The position numbers and the translations under genes are program-made. Below, in pieces: positions 23,401 to 30,599 of a stretch of DNA of 64,000 nt. This stretch comes from Undaria pinnatifida (Eukaryota; Sar; Phaeophyceae; Laminariales; Alariaceae): assembly GCA_012845835.1 (NCBI GenBank), contig JABAKD010000020.1:20009606-20073605 (forward strand). Reading direction: 5' to 3'. The notes under the pieces were generated by a model. The model saw nothing but the letters and a program-made list of their open reading frames with translations. It made no database searches and was not told where the DNA came from. How positions within the stretch are numbered: the first letter of the stretch is position 1; each line of letters begins with the position of its first letter.

Positions 23401-24609
23401 GGACCCCTTAAAGTGGACGCAGCACCCAATAACGGACCCCACGTCCCTTGAAATGAGCCAATAGACTGTGTCCCGGTCGCAAAATGCCACATACATTGAA
23501 TTGTTAGAACACGAGTCATGTGCCCCTATGGTGGCACATGTGCCAACTATGATGAGGGACGTCGGTACAAAAGGCATCTCTTCGCCCGGGCGCACGACGG
23601 TTCCTTAAAGGGGGTCATTCGCAGTAAATAGACATATTGCGCGATTGTCTCCGAACTTGAGCCGCTCACGCAAGACGCTTAAGAAAACACGTGGGACATA
23701 AAACCAAAGCGTCTAAAAATGGTGTACCGGTCTTGCATACACTACCGTCAACTCTTGGTGTCGCAAGCGTTTTCATGTTTCGAGTCGACACTATGGCGTT
23801 CGCCCCTCCTAACCCTAACCCTAACCCTAACCTCAACGTAATGAGCGCCCAAATGCTGGACGTGTCTCTACTAGGTGTAGGAACAGTGCTCCGTCTCGAA
23901 GGGATGCGTGGTCAGTGGTCAAACGACCAAGGCAAGCTGCAAACAAGTACGCCCCTCCCCCCTCCTCTACGCCAACCAACCGATCGGCGCCCCCCCCCCC
24001 CCCTCTCCCCCCTGAACCTTAACCAATCGAACCGATCACGCAAACAGTCGCTCAACTTCTGCTAAGCGGAAAGGTGGGCCTGCACGCGAAGGGCAATCGC
24101 AATCCCAGCTCTGATGCAGAAGTGCATTTGACGAAAAACCGCCGAAGCTGCAAGGAGAGGATCTGACAAATCCCGAAAAAAATGGTGGTGTATCTCTGTT
24201 GATATTGTCACTTTGAAGTCCCAAGAGTGTTCTGTTCACTCATATGGCTGCCTGTCATACTTTGAGATCATCGCGTTTCCCCCTCCCTCCCACCCTCCCT
24301 CCTCCCTCCCTCCCCCTTCCCTCCCTCCGTCCCTCCCCCGCCCAACCGAACCGACCACGTGAAATTACCCAGCTTTTACTAGGCCGAAAGGTGGACCTAC
24401 ACGCGAAAGACAGTCGCGGTCTAACCCCTATGCATTTGACGAACAACCGCCGCTGCAAGGAGAGGCTTCGAGAGGCAGAGCGGAGGGAGGAGAAGGCCAA
24501 AGCCGAGCAAAAGAAGCAGGCCGAGAAGCGGAAGCGTGAAAAAGCGCTCAAGAAAAGGGAGCAGGAGTTGCTGGAAAGGGTGGATTATCGGTCCAGGGTG
24601 TTTAAGTAA
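8286..24609 (+). CDS. ankyrin-repeat protein gene, 5 exons visible (5' part not found)
   Basis: Ankyrin repeats are generic protein-binding scaffolds, so no specific partner can be deduced. The five exons (8286-8428, 13154-13272, 13902-14123, 21622-21805, 24373-24609) join in frame and give 300 residues plus a stop. Seven TPLH-type helix starts are visible in order: T-I-L-H-R-A-C, T-P-L-H-R-A-C, E-P-L-H-V-A-C, N-C-L-H-L-A-I, R-P-L-H-V-A-C, T-A-L-H-M-A-A and T-P-M-H-L. They lie in residues 39-245. Residues from about 250 to 295 are very rich in K, E, R and Q with no prolines and probably form a charged coiled coil. The first visible exon begins with a partial codon at an AG preceded by a pyrimidine tract, so at least one upstream exon is missing, unrecognised or outside the window. 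Introns are 4.7, 0.6, 7.5 and 2.6 kb and are full of repeats. Confidence 0.85.
8769..11420. repeat. 2.65-kb satellite of a 10-bp unit TTAACCCTCC, intronic
   Basis: About 265 head-to-tail 10-base units with almost no indels. There are three main variants, TTAACCCTCC, TTAACCCTTC and TTAAGCCTCC, plus rare TTGACCCTCC. The strand is strikingly asymmetric, with almost no G on the plus strand. It lies in the first visible intron of the ankyrin gene. The flanks are GACGGGACG on the left and CCCGAAATGGTCGGAATGCC on the right, which match a dispersed repeat (see findings). Confidence 0.98.
11628..11792. repeat. ATTACT trinucleotide-type repeat
   Basis: Long run of ATT/ACT triplets, interrupted near 11700 and 11755. 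The long open frames across it (poly T-I) are artefacts. Confidence 0.9.
11885..11967 (+). repeat. dispersed repeat (GGGGCTCTAAAGGGGTTA family)
   Basis: Contains ACAGCTGGAAATCCGTTTTT, a TTACTTGGAGATAG block, then GGGGCTCTAAAGGGGTTAA. The same order recurs at 42935-43019. Confidence 0.7.
12700..12965 (+). mobile_element. MITE-like element, TIR TGCTACGATAGAGGTG
   Basis: Left end GCGTGCTACGATAGAGGTGC; right end CACCTCTATCG, the inverted complement. The inside shares blocks with the element at 43534-43806 (ACCAACCATT, GGATCAACAGATCCCATGGC, GTTAAGGAAGCCCC). No coding capacity. Its right end runs straight into the minisatellite at 12958-13146. Confidence 0.65.
12958..13146. repeat. TCGTCTCTTCAA minisatellite at a 3' splice site
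   Basis: About fifteen 12-15-base units of ATCGTCTCTTCA, some with an extra ATG. The array stops seven bases before the CAG acceptor of ankyrin exon B, so it acts as that intron's pyrimidine-rich tract. Confidence 0.9.
13154..13272 (+). CDS. ankyrin gene exon B
   Basis: Acceptor ATCGCGGCAG before 13154; donor GTCAG|GTGGGC after 13272 (phase 2). Starts in phase 0, exactly continuing exon A. Encodes V-A-K-L-L-A-L-G-A-S-V-N-A, then T-P-L-H-R-A-C-E-R-G, a canonical ankyrin turn. Confidence 0.88.
13320..13870. repeat. CAACCATTCAA degenerate minisatellite
   Basis: Several dozen loosely conserved 8-10-base units around CCATTCAA fill almost the whole of the intron between ankyrin exons B and C. The unit is pyrimidine/A biased and the array ends about 30 bases before the acceptor at 13901. 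Long open frames of H-S-T-I-Q-P type over it are artefacts. Confidence 0.85.
13902..14123 (+). CDS. ankyrin gene exon C
   Basis: Acceptor TTAAATCCAG before 13902; donor CACGG|GTGAGC after 14123. The first base completes the Arg codon split in exon B. The 73 whole codons contain two full ankyrin repeats, with E-P-L-H-V-A-C-L-G-N-W-G and N-C-L-H-L-A-I-E-R-N. Confidence 0.9.
14255..14350. repeat. TTTAGAGTCATTTT short tandem repeat
   Basis: Five to six imperfect 14-16-base units just downstream of exon C. Confidence 0.75.
14770..14945. repeat. GATGAGACCATGGTGTT minisatellite
   Basis: Six to seven units of roughly 22-30 bases containing GGTGTTGATGA and ATGAGACCATG. Intronic, with no coding value. 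Confidence 0.8.
15207..15690. mobile_element. pair of foldback MITEs in inverted orientation (GTTCCTAACGAAC family)
   Basis: A forward copy runs from an ATTCCCAATGAACG end (about 15208) to TTCCTGACATTTTTG (about 15425). An inverted copy starts with GGGCCGTTCCTAACGAAC (about 15442) and runs to about 15600. The two copies are complementary over most of their length. For example, GACATCAATTTTTATGG at about 15318 pairs with CCATAAAAATTGATGTC at about 15562. Together they would form a stem of about 120 bp. Related copies lie at 43997-44260 and 18966-19011. No coding capacity. Confidence 0.75.
16087..16305 (+). repeat. LTR-like direct repeat, left copy
   Basis: Matches 18625-18825. It begins TGTTGG as copia-type LTRs often do. 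The preceding GGGAGGGGGAA looks like a polypurine tract, unexpected before a 5' LTR. Confidence 0.6.
16432..17109 (+). CDS. unrecognised ORF inside LTR-flanked element (gag-like position)
   Basis: Open from 16432; the first ATG is at about 16497. The product is hydrophilic, with a helical middle (L-A-A-F-Q-V-H-N-L-A-K-T-I-L) and a region ending F-L-E-G-I-I-L-E-I-V-G-Q-L-K-W. It then becomes acidic and proline/glutamine rich (P-P-Q-P-P-E-P-L-P-P-Q-Q). Its place right after the left repeat would suit a gag. However, I see no CCHC knuckle and recognise no capsid family, so no function is assigned. A second open frame (17106-17423, Q/H/P-rich start) overlaps its stop and may be its frameshifted continuation. 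This is the most protein-like anonymous ORF in the window. Confidence 0.4.
   Translation, partial: HNRTARQLVPLDVECSEELETRMIVDRSGFCGGYSRNGGEPICWEGYSVSEGHKVETQRLTDKRMAWLAAFQVHNLAKTILRGEEPVAEWADAQGNAAFPTTREFLEGIILEIVGQLKWQRRQGVHEQQQEVYKIIASAMTWIPEEKRLEEINANQPEWGRLEEDAEAGEPETPPQPPEPLPPQQSLALQLLPDEVGGDEHEEVVVSKNMVVEVGGVMACDGEKG
18625..18825 (+). repeat. LTR-like direct repeat, right copy
   Basis: Preceded by the purine tract ACAGGGGGGA and starts TGTTGGTTTATGCCTGCG. Its 3' limit is unclear, because similarity to the left copy fades after GTGCATGTTC. Confidence 0.6.
18966..19011 (+). repeat. right-end fragment of GTTCCTAACGAAC MITE
   Basis: Ends in GTTCGTTAGGAACGACCC, the right terminal repeat of the family. 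Only about 45 bp remain. Confidence 0.65.
20221..20242. other. perfect 22-bp palindrome
   Basis: Eleven-base arms GTGCGAGGGCG / CGCCCTCGCAC with no loop. It sits in anonymous intronic sequence, so no function can be given. Confidence 0.7.
20564..20655. repeat. duplicated interstitial telomeric repeat (CCCTAA)n
   Basis: Two blocks of three to four CCCTAA units (20564-20587 and 20616-20643). Each is followed by the same CCCAGAGATTTCT tail, so the block and tail were duplicated together. TTAGGG-type repeats far from a chromosome end suggest either old telomeric insertion or repair. Confidence 0.9.
21372..21630 (+). repeat. ~52-bp tandem array that ends inside ankyrin exon D
   Basis: Five degenerate units each contain a TTCACAC...AAGCAGATGTGACG-type core, at about 21406, 21453, 21506, 21558 and 21614. 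The last unit supplies both the CAG acceptor and the first three codons of exon D. Spacing between cores is about 47-58 bp. Confidence 0.75.
21622..21805 (+). CDS. ankyrin gene exon D
   Basis: Acceptor ACAAGCAG before 21622; donor GTCGAG|GTTCGC after 21805. The first base completes the Gly codon left by exon C. Encodes R-P-L-H-V-A-C-R-R-G and T-A-L-H-M-A-A-K-E-G, two clear ankyrin helices. The donor is the weakest in the gene, but it gives phase 0 and an exact continuation into exon E. Confidence 0.85.
21876..22143 (+). mobile_element. MITE-like element (TGCTACGATAGAGGTG family), diverged
   Basis: Shares GTGCACCAACCATTG near its left end, CACGGCCTAGG inside, GGTTAAGGAGC near the right, and a CCCTCTATC right end with the elements at 12700 and 43534. 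Near 22063-22086 the conserved GGTTAAGGAG block is slightly expanded into telomere-like GGGTTAGGGTCAGGGTTAAG. Confidence 0.6.
22264..22453 (+). mobile_element. SINE-like retroposon, poly(A)-ended, copy 1
   Basis: Starts GATTCGATGCGATTCGA, has a central GTGACCGTGGGTCTG and an A/G-rich end GATGGGAAGAGC, and finishes in an A-run. Matching copies lie at 56141-56333 (same strand) and 34013-34191 (opposite strand). A fixed 5' end plus a 3' A-run suggests RNA-mediated spread. No tRNA-like head was convincing. Confidence 0.6.
22768..23056. mobile_element. GGGTC-rich foldback element, TIR TCACGGGTC
   Basis: Left end TCTCACGGGTCGG and right end GACCCGTGAAAAA are inverted complements. Inside, about nine GGTCG units (22797-22843) face several CGACC units (22855-22875), which would make a very stable hairpin. 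A second part at 22928-22995 is a TCCTGACACACACC-type tandem repeat. A related, unexpanded copy lies at 45265-45408. Confidence 0.7.
23808..23836. repeat. interstitial telomeric repeat (CCCTAA)n
   Basis: Four units of CCTAAC. Confidence 0.9.
24046..24175 (+). pseudogene. degenerate duplicate of the 5' half of ankyrin exon E
   Basis: Aligns with 24370-24480. Shared blocks include CAACTTCTGCTAAGCGGAAA against CAGCTTTTACTAGGCCGAAA, CTGCACGCGAA, CATTTGACGAA, and CTGCAAGGAGAGG. The preceding C-rich tract and AACCGATCACG-like phrase are duplicated too. Reading-frame damage makes it non-functional as an exon. Confidence 0.75.
24373..24609 (+). CDS. ankyrin gene terminal exon E
   Basis: Acceptor GAAATTACCCAG before 24373, downstream of a CCCTCCCT pyrimidine block. 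Phase 0 continuation from exon D gives I-V-E|L-L-L-G-R-K, a perfect ankyrin outer helix. It then encodes T-P-M-H-L and a run of about 50 mostly charged residues (K-K-R-E-Q-E-L-L-E-R at its end), stopping at TAA 24607-24609. An alternative is a donor at CCAGG|GTGTTT (about 24598) leading to a further exon, but none is evident. Confidence 0.82.
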   Translation, partial: LLLGRKVDLHAKDSRGLTPMHLTNNRRCKERLREAERREEKAKAEQKKQAEKRKREKALKKREQELLERVDYRSRVFK

Positions 24610-24668
24610 TTCTCCCCTGGGTTGCTAACAGTTGCAAGTTTTTTTTAACGCATTTAAGTGCTGCGAAA

Positions 24669-24765
24669 TTGATTACGCACAAAGAAGAAAAATACGTTAA
24701 GCGTAAGGAGCAGGAGTTGCTGGATAGGGTGGGGTGTCGGTCAAGGGGGTTCAAGAAGAGTATCC
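24669..24765 (+). pseudogene. degenerate duplicate of the 3' end of ankyrin exon E
   Basis: GGAGCAGGAGTTGCTGGA and GGGTGGGGTGTCGGTCAAGG repeat the last part of exon E with changes, about 150 bp downstream. Translated it keeps K-E-Q-E-L-L-D-R-V-G-C-R-S-R-G-F-K but lacks the stop at the same place. Confidence 0.75.
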
Positions 24766-24825
24766 CCAAAACGTGGGTAACAAGCACCTATGAAGGGAGG
24801 TTGGGCAACGGCGTTAGTGTGCAAA

Positions 24826-24893
24826 ACGGACCAAAACGGACCAAAATGGACCAAAATGGACAAAAATGGACCAAAATGGACCAAAATGGGGTA
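24826..24893. repeat. ACCAAAATGG 10-bp minisatellite
   Basis: Six to seven units of exactly ten bases, immediately after the exon E duplicate. Confidence 0.9.
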
Positions 24894-24899
24894 CGACGA

Positions 24900-25890
24900 T
24901 AGAAGTATATATTGCTGTTTCCCAAAATTTCTTTCTGAAAATGACGGGACTCCTTCATCCAAAATCGCATGAATTCCACGCTTGTTTCGCACTAAACATG
25001 ACTTTCAGTATACTTCTTGTATACAATATTACCTCGGCCATGGGATTTTGGCATCAGGTTTCACTTTCACTGTGGTCAAAGCCACTTTTTTTTTGTGAGG
25101 TATAGAGTAGGGTATCAAGCCACCTCCCCTTAGAAGGCAAAAAAGAGTCTGTGCACCCTCCACCGTACAATGTGTTCCCCGCACTACACTCAGACTACAC
25201 TCAGACTACACTCAGCAAACCCAAGTGCACTGGCTCCAAAGCATGAGGCTTCGCGCAGTTGAAAAGGGATCATTTCAACGCCTTTAATGCCAACTAAATC
25301 GAATCCCGCACTGATCATTCTAAGTAAATTAGCCCCAAAACGTGTTGCGCCCTGTCTCTCACCATGCAGTACCGACAAAAAAGACGAATCTTAAGACACA
25401 GTTGGCGCGCCGTTTTCCATCACTCGCCGCGCACAGTCCATTCCAAGTAAATTGCTACCAAAAACTACCAAAACGTGGGTTTTTTGGCATATTACTAGTT
25501 GAAAGGTGTGTGTTAGTGTGTTATTGACGCATGCCAAGAGAGAGGTAATAGTGCAACTGGTAATAATCAATAATAATAGTACTTTTTTTTGTTGGGAAGT
25601 TTTCTAAAAGACGACGCTCCCTCAACCCCCCTGAAACTTCGGAAGGACTGAATTTGTTTTGGCGACGAAAATTGACGAGTACGGTATCATCGGCCACTGC
25701 TATTAAGAGGTGCAAAGGTGACGATGATATAACATGGTGTCCGAACGACATCAAATAAATGCAAAAGACTCGTACGGGAAGGGCGCAGCTTGATCCTACT
25801 CGTGTTGCTGCTCGCTCACGCTACAGGTAGACGCGCGACAATATCGCGTCAATCAATCGTCGTTTTATTGGTCGCCATATTTGAATCAAG
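24900..25890. other. no gene recognised
   Basis: Anonymous sequence. A GACGGGACTCCTTCATCC phrase (about 24941) belongs to the dispersed repeat that flanks the large arrays. A short ACTACACTCAG triplet repeat lies at 25187-25215. Confidence 0.6.
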
Positions 25891-25891
25891 T

Positions 25892-28800
25892 GAAAAAAGG
25901 GTAAAAAAAGCGTGAAAAAAGGGTAAAAGAGGGTGAAAAAGGGTAAAAAAGGGTAAAAAAAGGGTAAAAAAGAGTAAAAAAAGGGTAAAAAAAGGGTAAA
26001 AAAAGGGTAAAAAAAGGGTAAAAAAAGGTAAAAAAGGGTAAAAAAGGGTAAAAAAGGGTAAAAAAAGGGTAAACAAAAGGGTAAAAAAGCGTAAAAAAGG
26101 GTAAAAAAGGGTAAAAAAAGGGCAAAAAAAGGGTAAAAAAGGGTGAAAAAAGGGTAAAAAAGGGTAAAAAAGGGTGAAAAAGGGTAAAAAAGGGTAACAA
26201 AAGGTTAAAAAAGGGTAAAAAACGGTAAAAAAAGGGTAAAAAAGGGTAAAAAAAGGGTAAAAAAAGGGTAAAAAAGGGTAAAAAAGGATAAAAAAAAGGT
26301 AAACAAAAGAGTAAAAAAGCGTAAAAAAGCGTAAAAAAGGGTAAAAAAGGGTAAAAAAGGGTAAAAGAAAGGTAAAAAAGGGTAAGAAAAGGGTAAAAAA
26401 GGGTAAAAAAGGGTAAAAAAGGGTAAAAAAGGGTAAAAAAAGGGTAAAAAAGGGTAAAAAAGGGTAAAAAAGGGTAAAAAAGGGTAAAAAAGGGTAAAAA
26501 AAGGGTAAAAAAAGGGTTAAAAAAGGGTAAAAAAAAGGTAAAAAGGGTAAGAAAAGGGTAAAAAAAGGGTAAAAAAGGGTAAAAAAGGGTAAAAAAAGGG
26601 TAAAAAAAGGGTAAACAAAAGGGTAAAAAAAAGGGTAAACAAAAGGGTAAAAAAGCGTAAAAAAGGGTAAAAAAGGGTAAAAAAGGGTAAAAAAGGGTAA
26701 AAAAAGGGTAAAAAAGGGTAAAAAAAGGGTAAAAAAGGGTAAAAAAGGGTTACAAAAGGGTAAACAAAAGGGTAAAAATGGGTAAAAAAGGGTTAAAAAG
26801 GGTAAAAAAGCAAGGGTAAAAAAGGGTAAACAAAAGGGTAAAAAAAGGGTAAAAAAGGGTAAAAAAGGGTAAAAAAGGGTAAAAAAAGGGTAAAAAAGGG
26901 TAAAAAAGGGTAAAAAAGGGTAAAAAAAGGGTAGAAAAGGGTAAAAAAGGTAAAAAAAGGGTAAAAAAAGGTAAAAAAAGGGTAAAAAAAGGGTAAAAAA
27001 GGCAACAAAGGGTGAAAAAGGGTAAAAGGGTAAAAAGGTAAAAAAGGGTAAACAAGGGTATAAAAAGGGTAAAAAGGGTAAAAAAGGGTAAAAAAAAGGG
27101 TAAAAAAGGTAAAAAAGGGTAAAAAAGGGTAAAAAAGGGTAAAAAGGGTAAAAAGGTAAAAATGGGTAAAAATGGTAAAAATGGGTGAAAAAGGGTTAAA
27201 AAGGGTAAAAAAAAGGGTAAAAAAGGGTAACCAAAAGGGTAAAAATGGGTAATAAAAGGGTAAAAAAGGGTAAAAAAGGGTAAAAAAGGGTAAAAAAAGG
27301 GTAAAAAAGGGTAAACAAAGGGGTAACAAAGGGTTGAAAAGGGTAAAAAAGGAAAAAAAGGGTAAAAAAGGGTAAAAAAGGGTGAAAAAGGGTAAAAAAG
27401 GGTAACAAAAGGTTAAAAAAGGGTAAAAAACGGTAAAAAAAGGGTAAAAAAGGGTAAAAAAGGGTAAAAAAGCAAGGGTAAAAAAGCAAGGGTAAAAAAG
27501 GGTAAAAAAAGGGTAAACAAAAGGGTAAAAAAGCGTAAAAAAGGGTAAAAAAGGGTAAAAAAGGGCAAAAAAAGGGTAAAAAAGGGTGAAAAAAGGGTAA
27601 AAAAGGGTAAAAAAGGGTGAAAAAGGGTAAAAAAGGGTAACAAAAGGTTAAAAAAGGGTAAAAAACGGTAAAAAAAGGGTAAAAAAGGGTAAAAAAAGGG
27701 TAAAAAAAGGGTAAAAAAGGGTAAAAAAGGATAAAAAAAAGGTAAACAAAAGAGTAAAAAAGCGTAAAAAAGGGTAAAAAAGGGTAAAAAAGGGTAAAAA
27801 AGGGTAAAAAAAAGGTTAAAAAGGGTAAAAAAAGGGTAAAAAAGGGTTAAAAAAGGGTAGAAAAGGGTAAAAAAGGGTAAAAAAAGGGTAAAAAAAGGGT
27901 AAACAAGGGTAAAATACGGTAAAAAGGGTAAAAAAGGGTAAAAAAAGGGTACAAAAGGGTAAAAAAGGGTAAACAAAAGGGTAAAAAAGCGTAAAAAAGG
28001 GTAAAAAAGGGTAAAAAAGGGTAAAAAAGGGTAAAAAAGGGTAAACAAAGGGTAAAAATGGGTAAAAAAGGGTAAAAAAAGGGTAAAAAAGGGTAAACAA
28101 AGGGGTAACACAGGGTTAAAAAGGGTAAAAAAGGGTAAAAAAAGGGTAAAAAAGGGTAAAAAAGGGTGAAAAAGGGTAAAAAAGGGTAACAAAAGGTTAA
28201 AAAAGGGTAAAAAACGGTAAAAAAAAAGGGTAAAAAAAGGGTAAAAAGGCAAGGGTAAAAAAGCAAGGGTAAAAAAGCAAGGGTAAAAAAGGGTAAAAAA
28301 AGGGTAAAAAAAGGGTGTAAAAAGGGTAAAAAAAAGGTAAAAAAAGGGTAAAAAAAGGGTAAAAAAGGGTAAAAAAGGGTAAAAAAGGGTTTAAAAAAAG
28401 GGTAAAAAAAGGTAAAAAGGGTAAGAAAAGGGTAAAAAAAGGGTAAAAAAGGTAAAAAGGTAAAAAGGGTAAAAAAAGGGTAAACAAAAGGGTAAAAAAG
28501 GGTAAACAAAAGGTAAAAAGCGTAAAAAAAAAAGGGTAAAAAAGGGTAAAAAAGGGTAAAAAAGGTAAAAAGGGTAAAAAAAGGTAAAAAAGGTAAAAGG
28601 GTAAAAAGGGTAAAAAAAGGTAAACAAAAGGGTAAAAATGGGTAAAAAAGGGTAAAAAAGGGTAAAAAAGCAAGGGTAAAAAAGGGTAAACAAAAGGGTA
28701 AAAAAAGGGTAAAAAAAGGGTAAAAAAGGGTAAAAAGGGTAAAAAAGGGTAAAAAAAGGGTAAAAAAGGGTAAAAAAGGGTAAAAAAGGGTAAAAAAAGG

Positions 28801-29173
28801 GTAGAAAAGGGTAAAAAAAGGGTAAAAAAAGGGTAAAAAAAGGGTAAAAAAAGGGTAAAAAAAGGGTAAAAAAAGGGCAACAAAGGGTGAAAAAGGGTAA
28901 AAAGGGTAAAAAGGGTAAAAAAGGGTAAACAAGGGTATAAAAAGGGTAAAAAAGGGTAAAAAAGGGTAAAAAAAAGGGTAAAAAAGGGTAAAAAAGGGTA
29001 AAAAAGGGTAAAAAAGGGTAAAAATGGGTAAAAATGGGTAAAAATGGGTAAAAAAGGGTTAAAAAGGGTAAAAAAAAGGGTAAAAAAGGGTAACCAAAAG
29101 GGTAAAAATGGGTAATAAAAGGTAAAAAAGGGTAAAAAAGGGTAAAAAAAGGGTAAAAAAAGGGTAAAAAAAG
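25892..29173. repeat. 3.3-kb satellite of a ~10-bp unit GGGTAAAAAA
   Basis: About 320 head-to-tail units of GGGT plus a run of five to seven A, with rare GCG, GGC or AAC variants. Total strand asymmetry: purines on plus, pyrimidines on minus. The long minus-strand frames (up to 361 codons of F-T-L-F-Y-P) exist only because the unit contains no stop in that sense. Longer-range repetition is visible: blocks such as AAACGGTAAAAAAAGGG and AAAGCAAGGGT recur at several places. Confidence 0.98.
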
Positions 29174-29234
29174 GCTCAACTCCAAAACCGTCGGAATTTC
29201 GTTCTTGTTTCTTTTTAATAATTTAATATGGTTA

Positions 29235-29319
<85 letters not shown>

Positions 29320-29357
29320 GCTGTTGTTGTTGTTGTTGTTGTTGTAGTTGTTGTTGC
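29235..29357. repeat. (TTG)n microsatellite
   Basis: About 40 TTG triplets with a few interruptions (one CTG, one TAG). Confidence 0.97.
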
Positions 29358-29541
29358 TATATACCTACATAAGCCATGGGGCTGTTGATCGGGGGTGGGT
29401 GGCACTGTTACTTTTCTCAAAATCGGTTTTTGGGTGGGGTATGATATGATGGGGATGTTATGATATAAGTTATATGATCTGATAGGGATGATCTGATAGG
29501 GATGATATGATGGGGATGATAGTATAATAGGATTAAGGGTC

Positions 29542-29799
29542 TGTTACAGACACCGGCCACCCTTTGCAGGTTTCTCTACTAGGCAGGTTCCACGTTGGTC
29601 ACTCACTTGTACTAGATTAAGCTCTTGTCTTATTTCTACACACGCCACGGACGAACTGAATAGCGTTCAATTCCGCGAGGCTAAAGCATCATCTCCTTTT
29701 CCTATACGCACATGCCTTCGAAGGCATGTGATACCCTTTTATATCCAGCCGTATCCCGTATCTTACGCCTTGTTAGGCTCCCAGGGGAATACCATAACA
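29542..29799 (+). repeat. TRIM left LTR
   Basis: Carries a perfect palindrome centred on TTCGAA at about 29720 (CACATGCCTTC arms). The right LTR has the same palindrome with one change. Confidence 0.65.
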
Positions 29800-30330
29800 C
29801 TAGCTCACCCTGATGAGCCGTATATGCAGAAATTTGGAAGATTCGGGGAAGCACCGGTTTCACGATCTAGAACATGACTCGAAGATGCGGCTCTTCACAA
29901 CCTACTCCCACACCTCTACCCTGCGAGGCTACGAAGCCTCAGAGAAAATGCTTCAGCAGAAAACCTCAAGCCTTGATTGCCACGAGACGTCACATTCCTT
30001 TAAACAGCGCTCGCACCCTTTTATTAATACTAGCGGTTGCATCAATTCCGAGCTTGGTCAGCTCGGGGACAACGGCGCCGCGTACCGCCGCTGGCAAGAA
30101 CGCATGCTGCGCTATCGCCGCGGCAGCAAAACAGGAGGACGGCGCTCCCTTCGTCCTCGGAGAGCTGGTAGCGAGCACCGCGGCGTCGTCCGTACGTGTC
30201 CCTTCCCCGAGCCTCCTCTGATCCCGCAGACATCTGGGGAGGGGGGGGGGGTAGGAGGGCGGGCCCCCGGATGGGGGGCAGAGGGGGGCGTGGCGGTGAG
30301 CGGTACTAATGTAAAATAGGATTAAGGGGC

Positions 30331-30588
30331 TGATACGGACACAGGTCACCCTGTGCAAGTTTCTCTACTAGGCAGGTTCCATGTTGGTCACTCACTTGTG
30401 CTAGATAAGCTCTTGTCTTAGTTCTACACATGCCGCGGACGAACTGAATAGCGTTCAATTCCGCGAGGCAAAATCATCATCCCCTTTTCCCTCTACGCAC
30501 ATGCCTTCAAAGGCATGTGAAACCCTTTTATATCCAGCCGTATCCCATATCTTGCGCCTTATTATGCTCCCAGGGGAATACCATAACA
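30331..30588 (+). repeat. TRIM right LTR
   Basis: Same length as the left copy and similar throughout, differing by scattered substitutions. Ends CCATAACA. Confidence 0.65.
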
Positions 30589-30599
30589 ATAGGGTATTC

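Larger units (their letters stand above)
29542..30588 (+). mobile_element. TRIM-like element with two 258-bp LTRs
   Basis: Direct repeats of equal length (29542-29799 and 30331-30588) begin TG(T/A)TAC and end ATACCATAACA, the TG...CA form of LTRs. They surround only about 530 bp with no retroviral-type domain. Each repeat is preceded by AATAGGATTAAGGG, which resembles a polypurine tract. The right repeat is followed by ATAGG, a possible but unproven target duplication. Overlapping frames in the interior are not recognisable. Confidence 0.65.

Noticed and set aside
26750-29185. Minus-strand open frames up to 361 codons (Phe/Thr/Leu/Tyr/Pro repeats)
   Set aside because: They are translations of the GGGTAAAAAA satellite, which lacks stops in that sense. 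Frames shift freely with unit length.
29813-30358. Overlapping plus and minus frames inside the TRIM-like element
   Set aside because: Both strands are open over GC-rich DNA. No domain, no frame preference, and a G-run at 30240.
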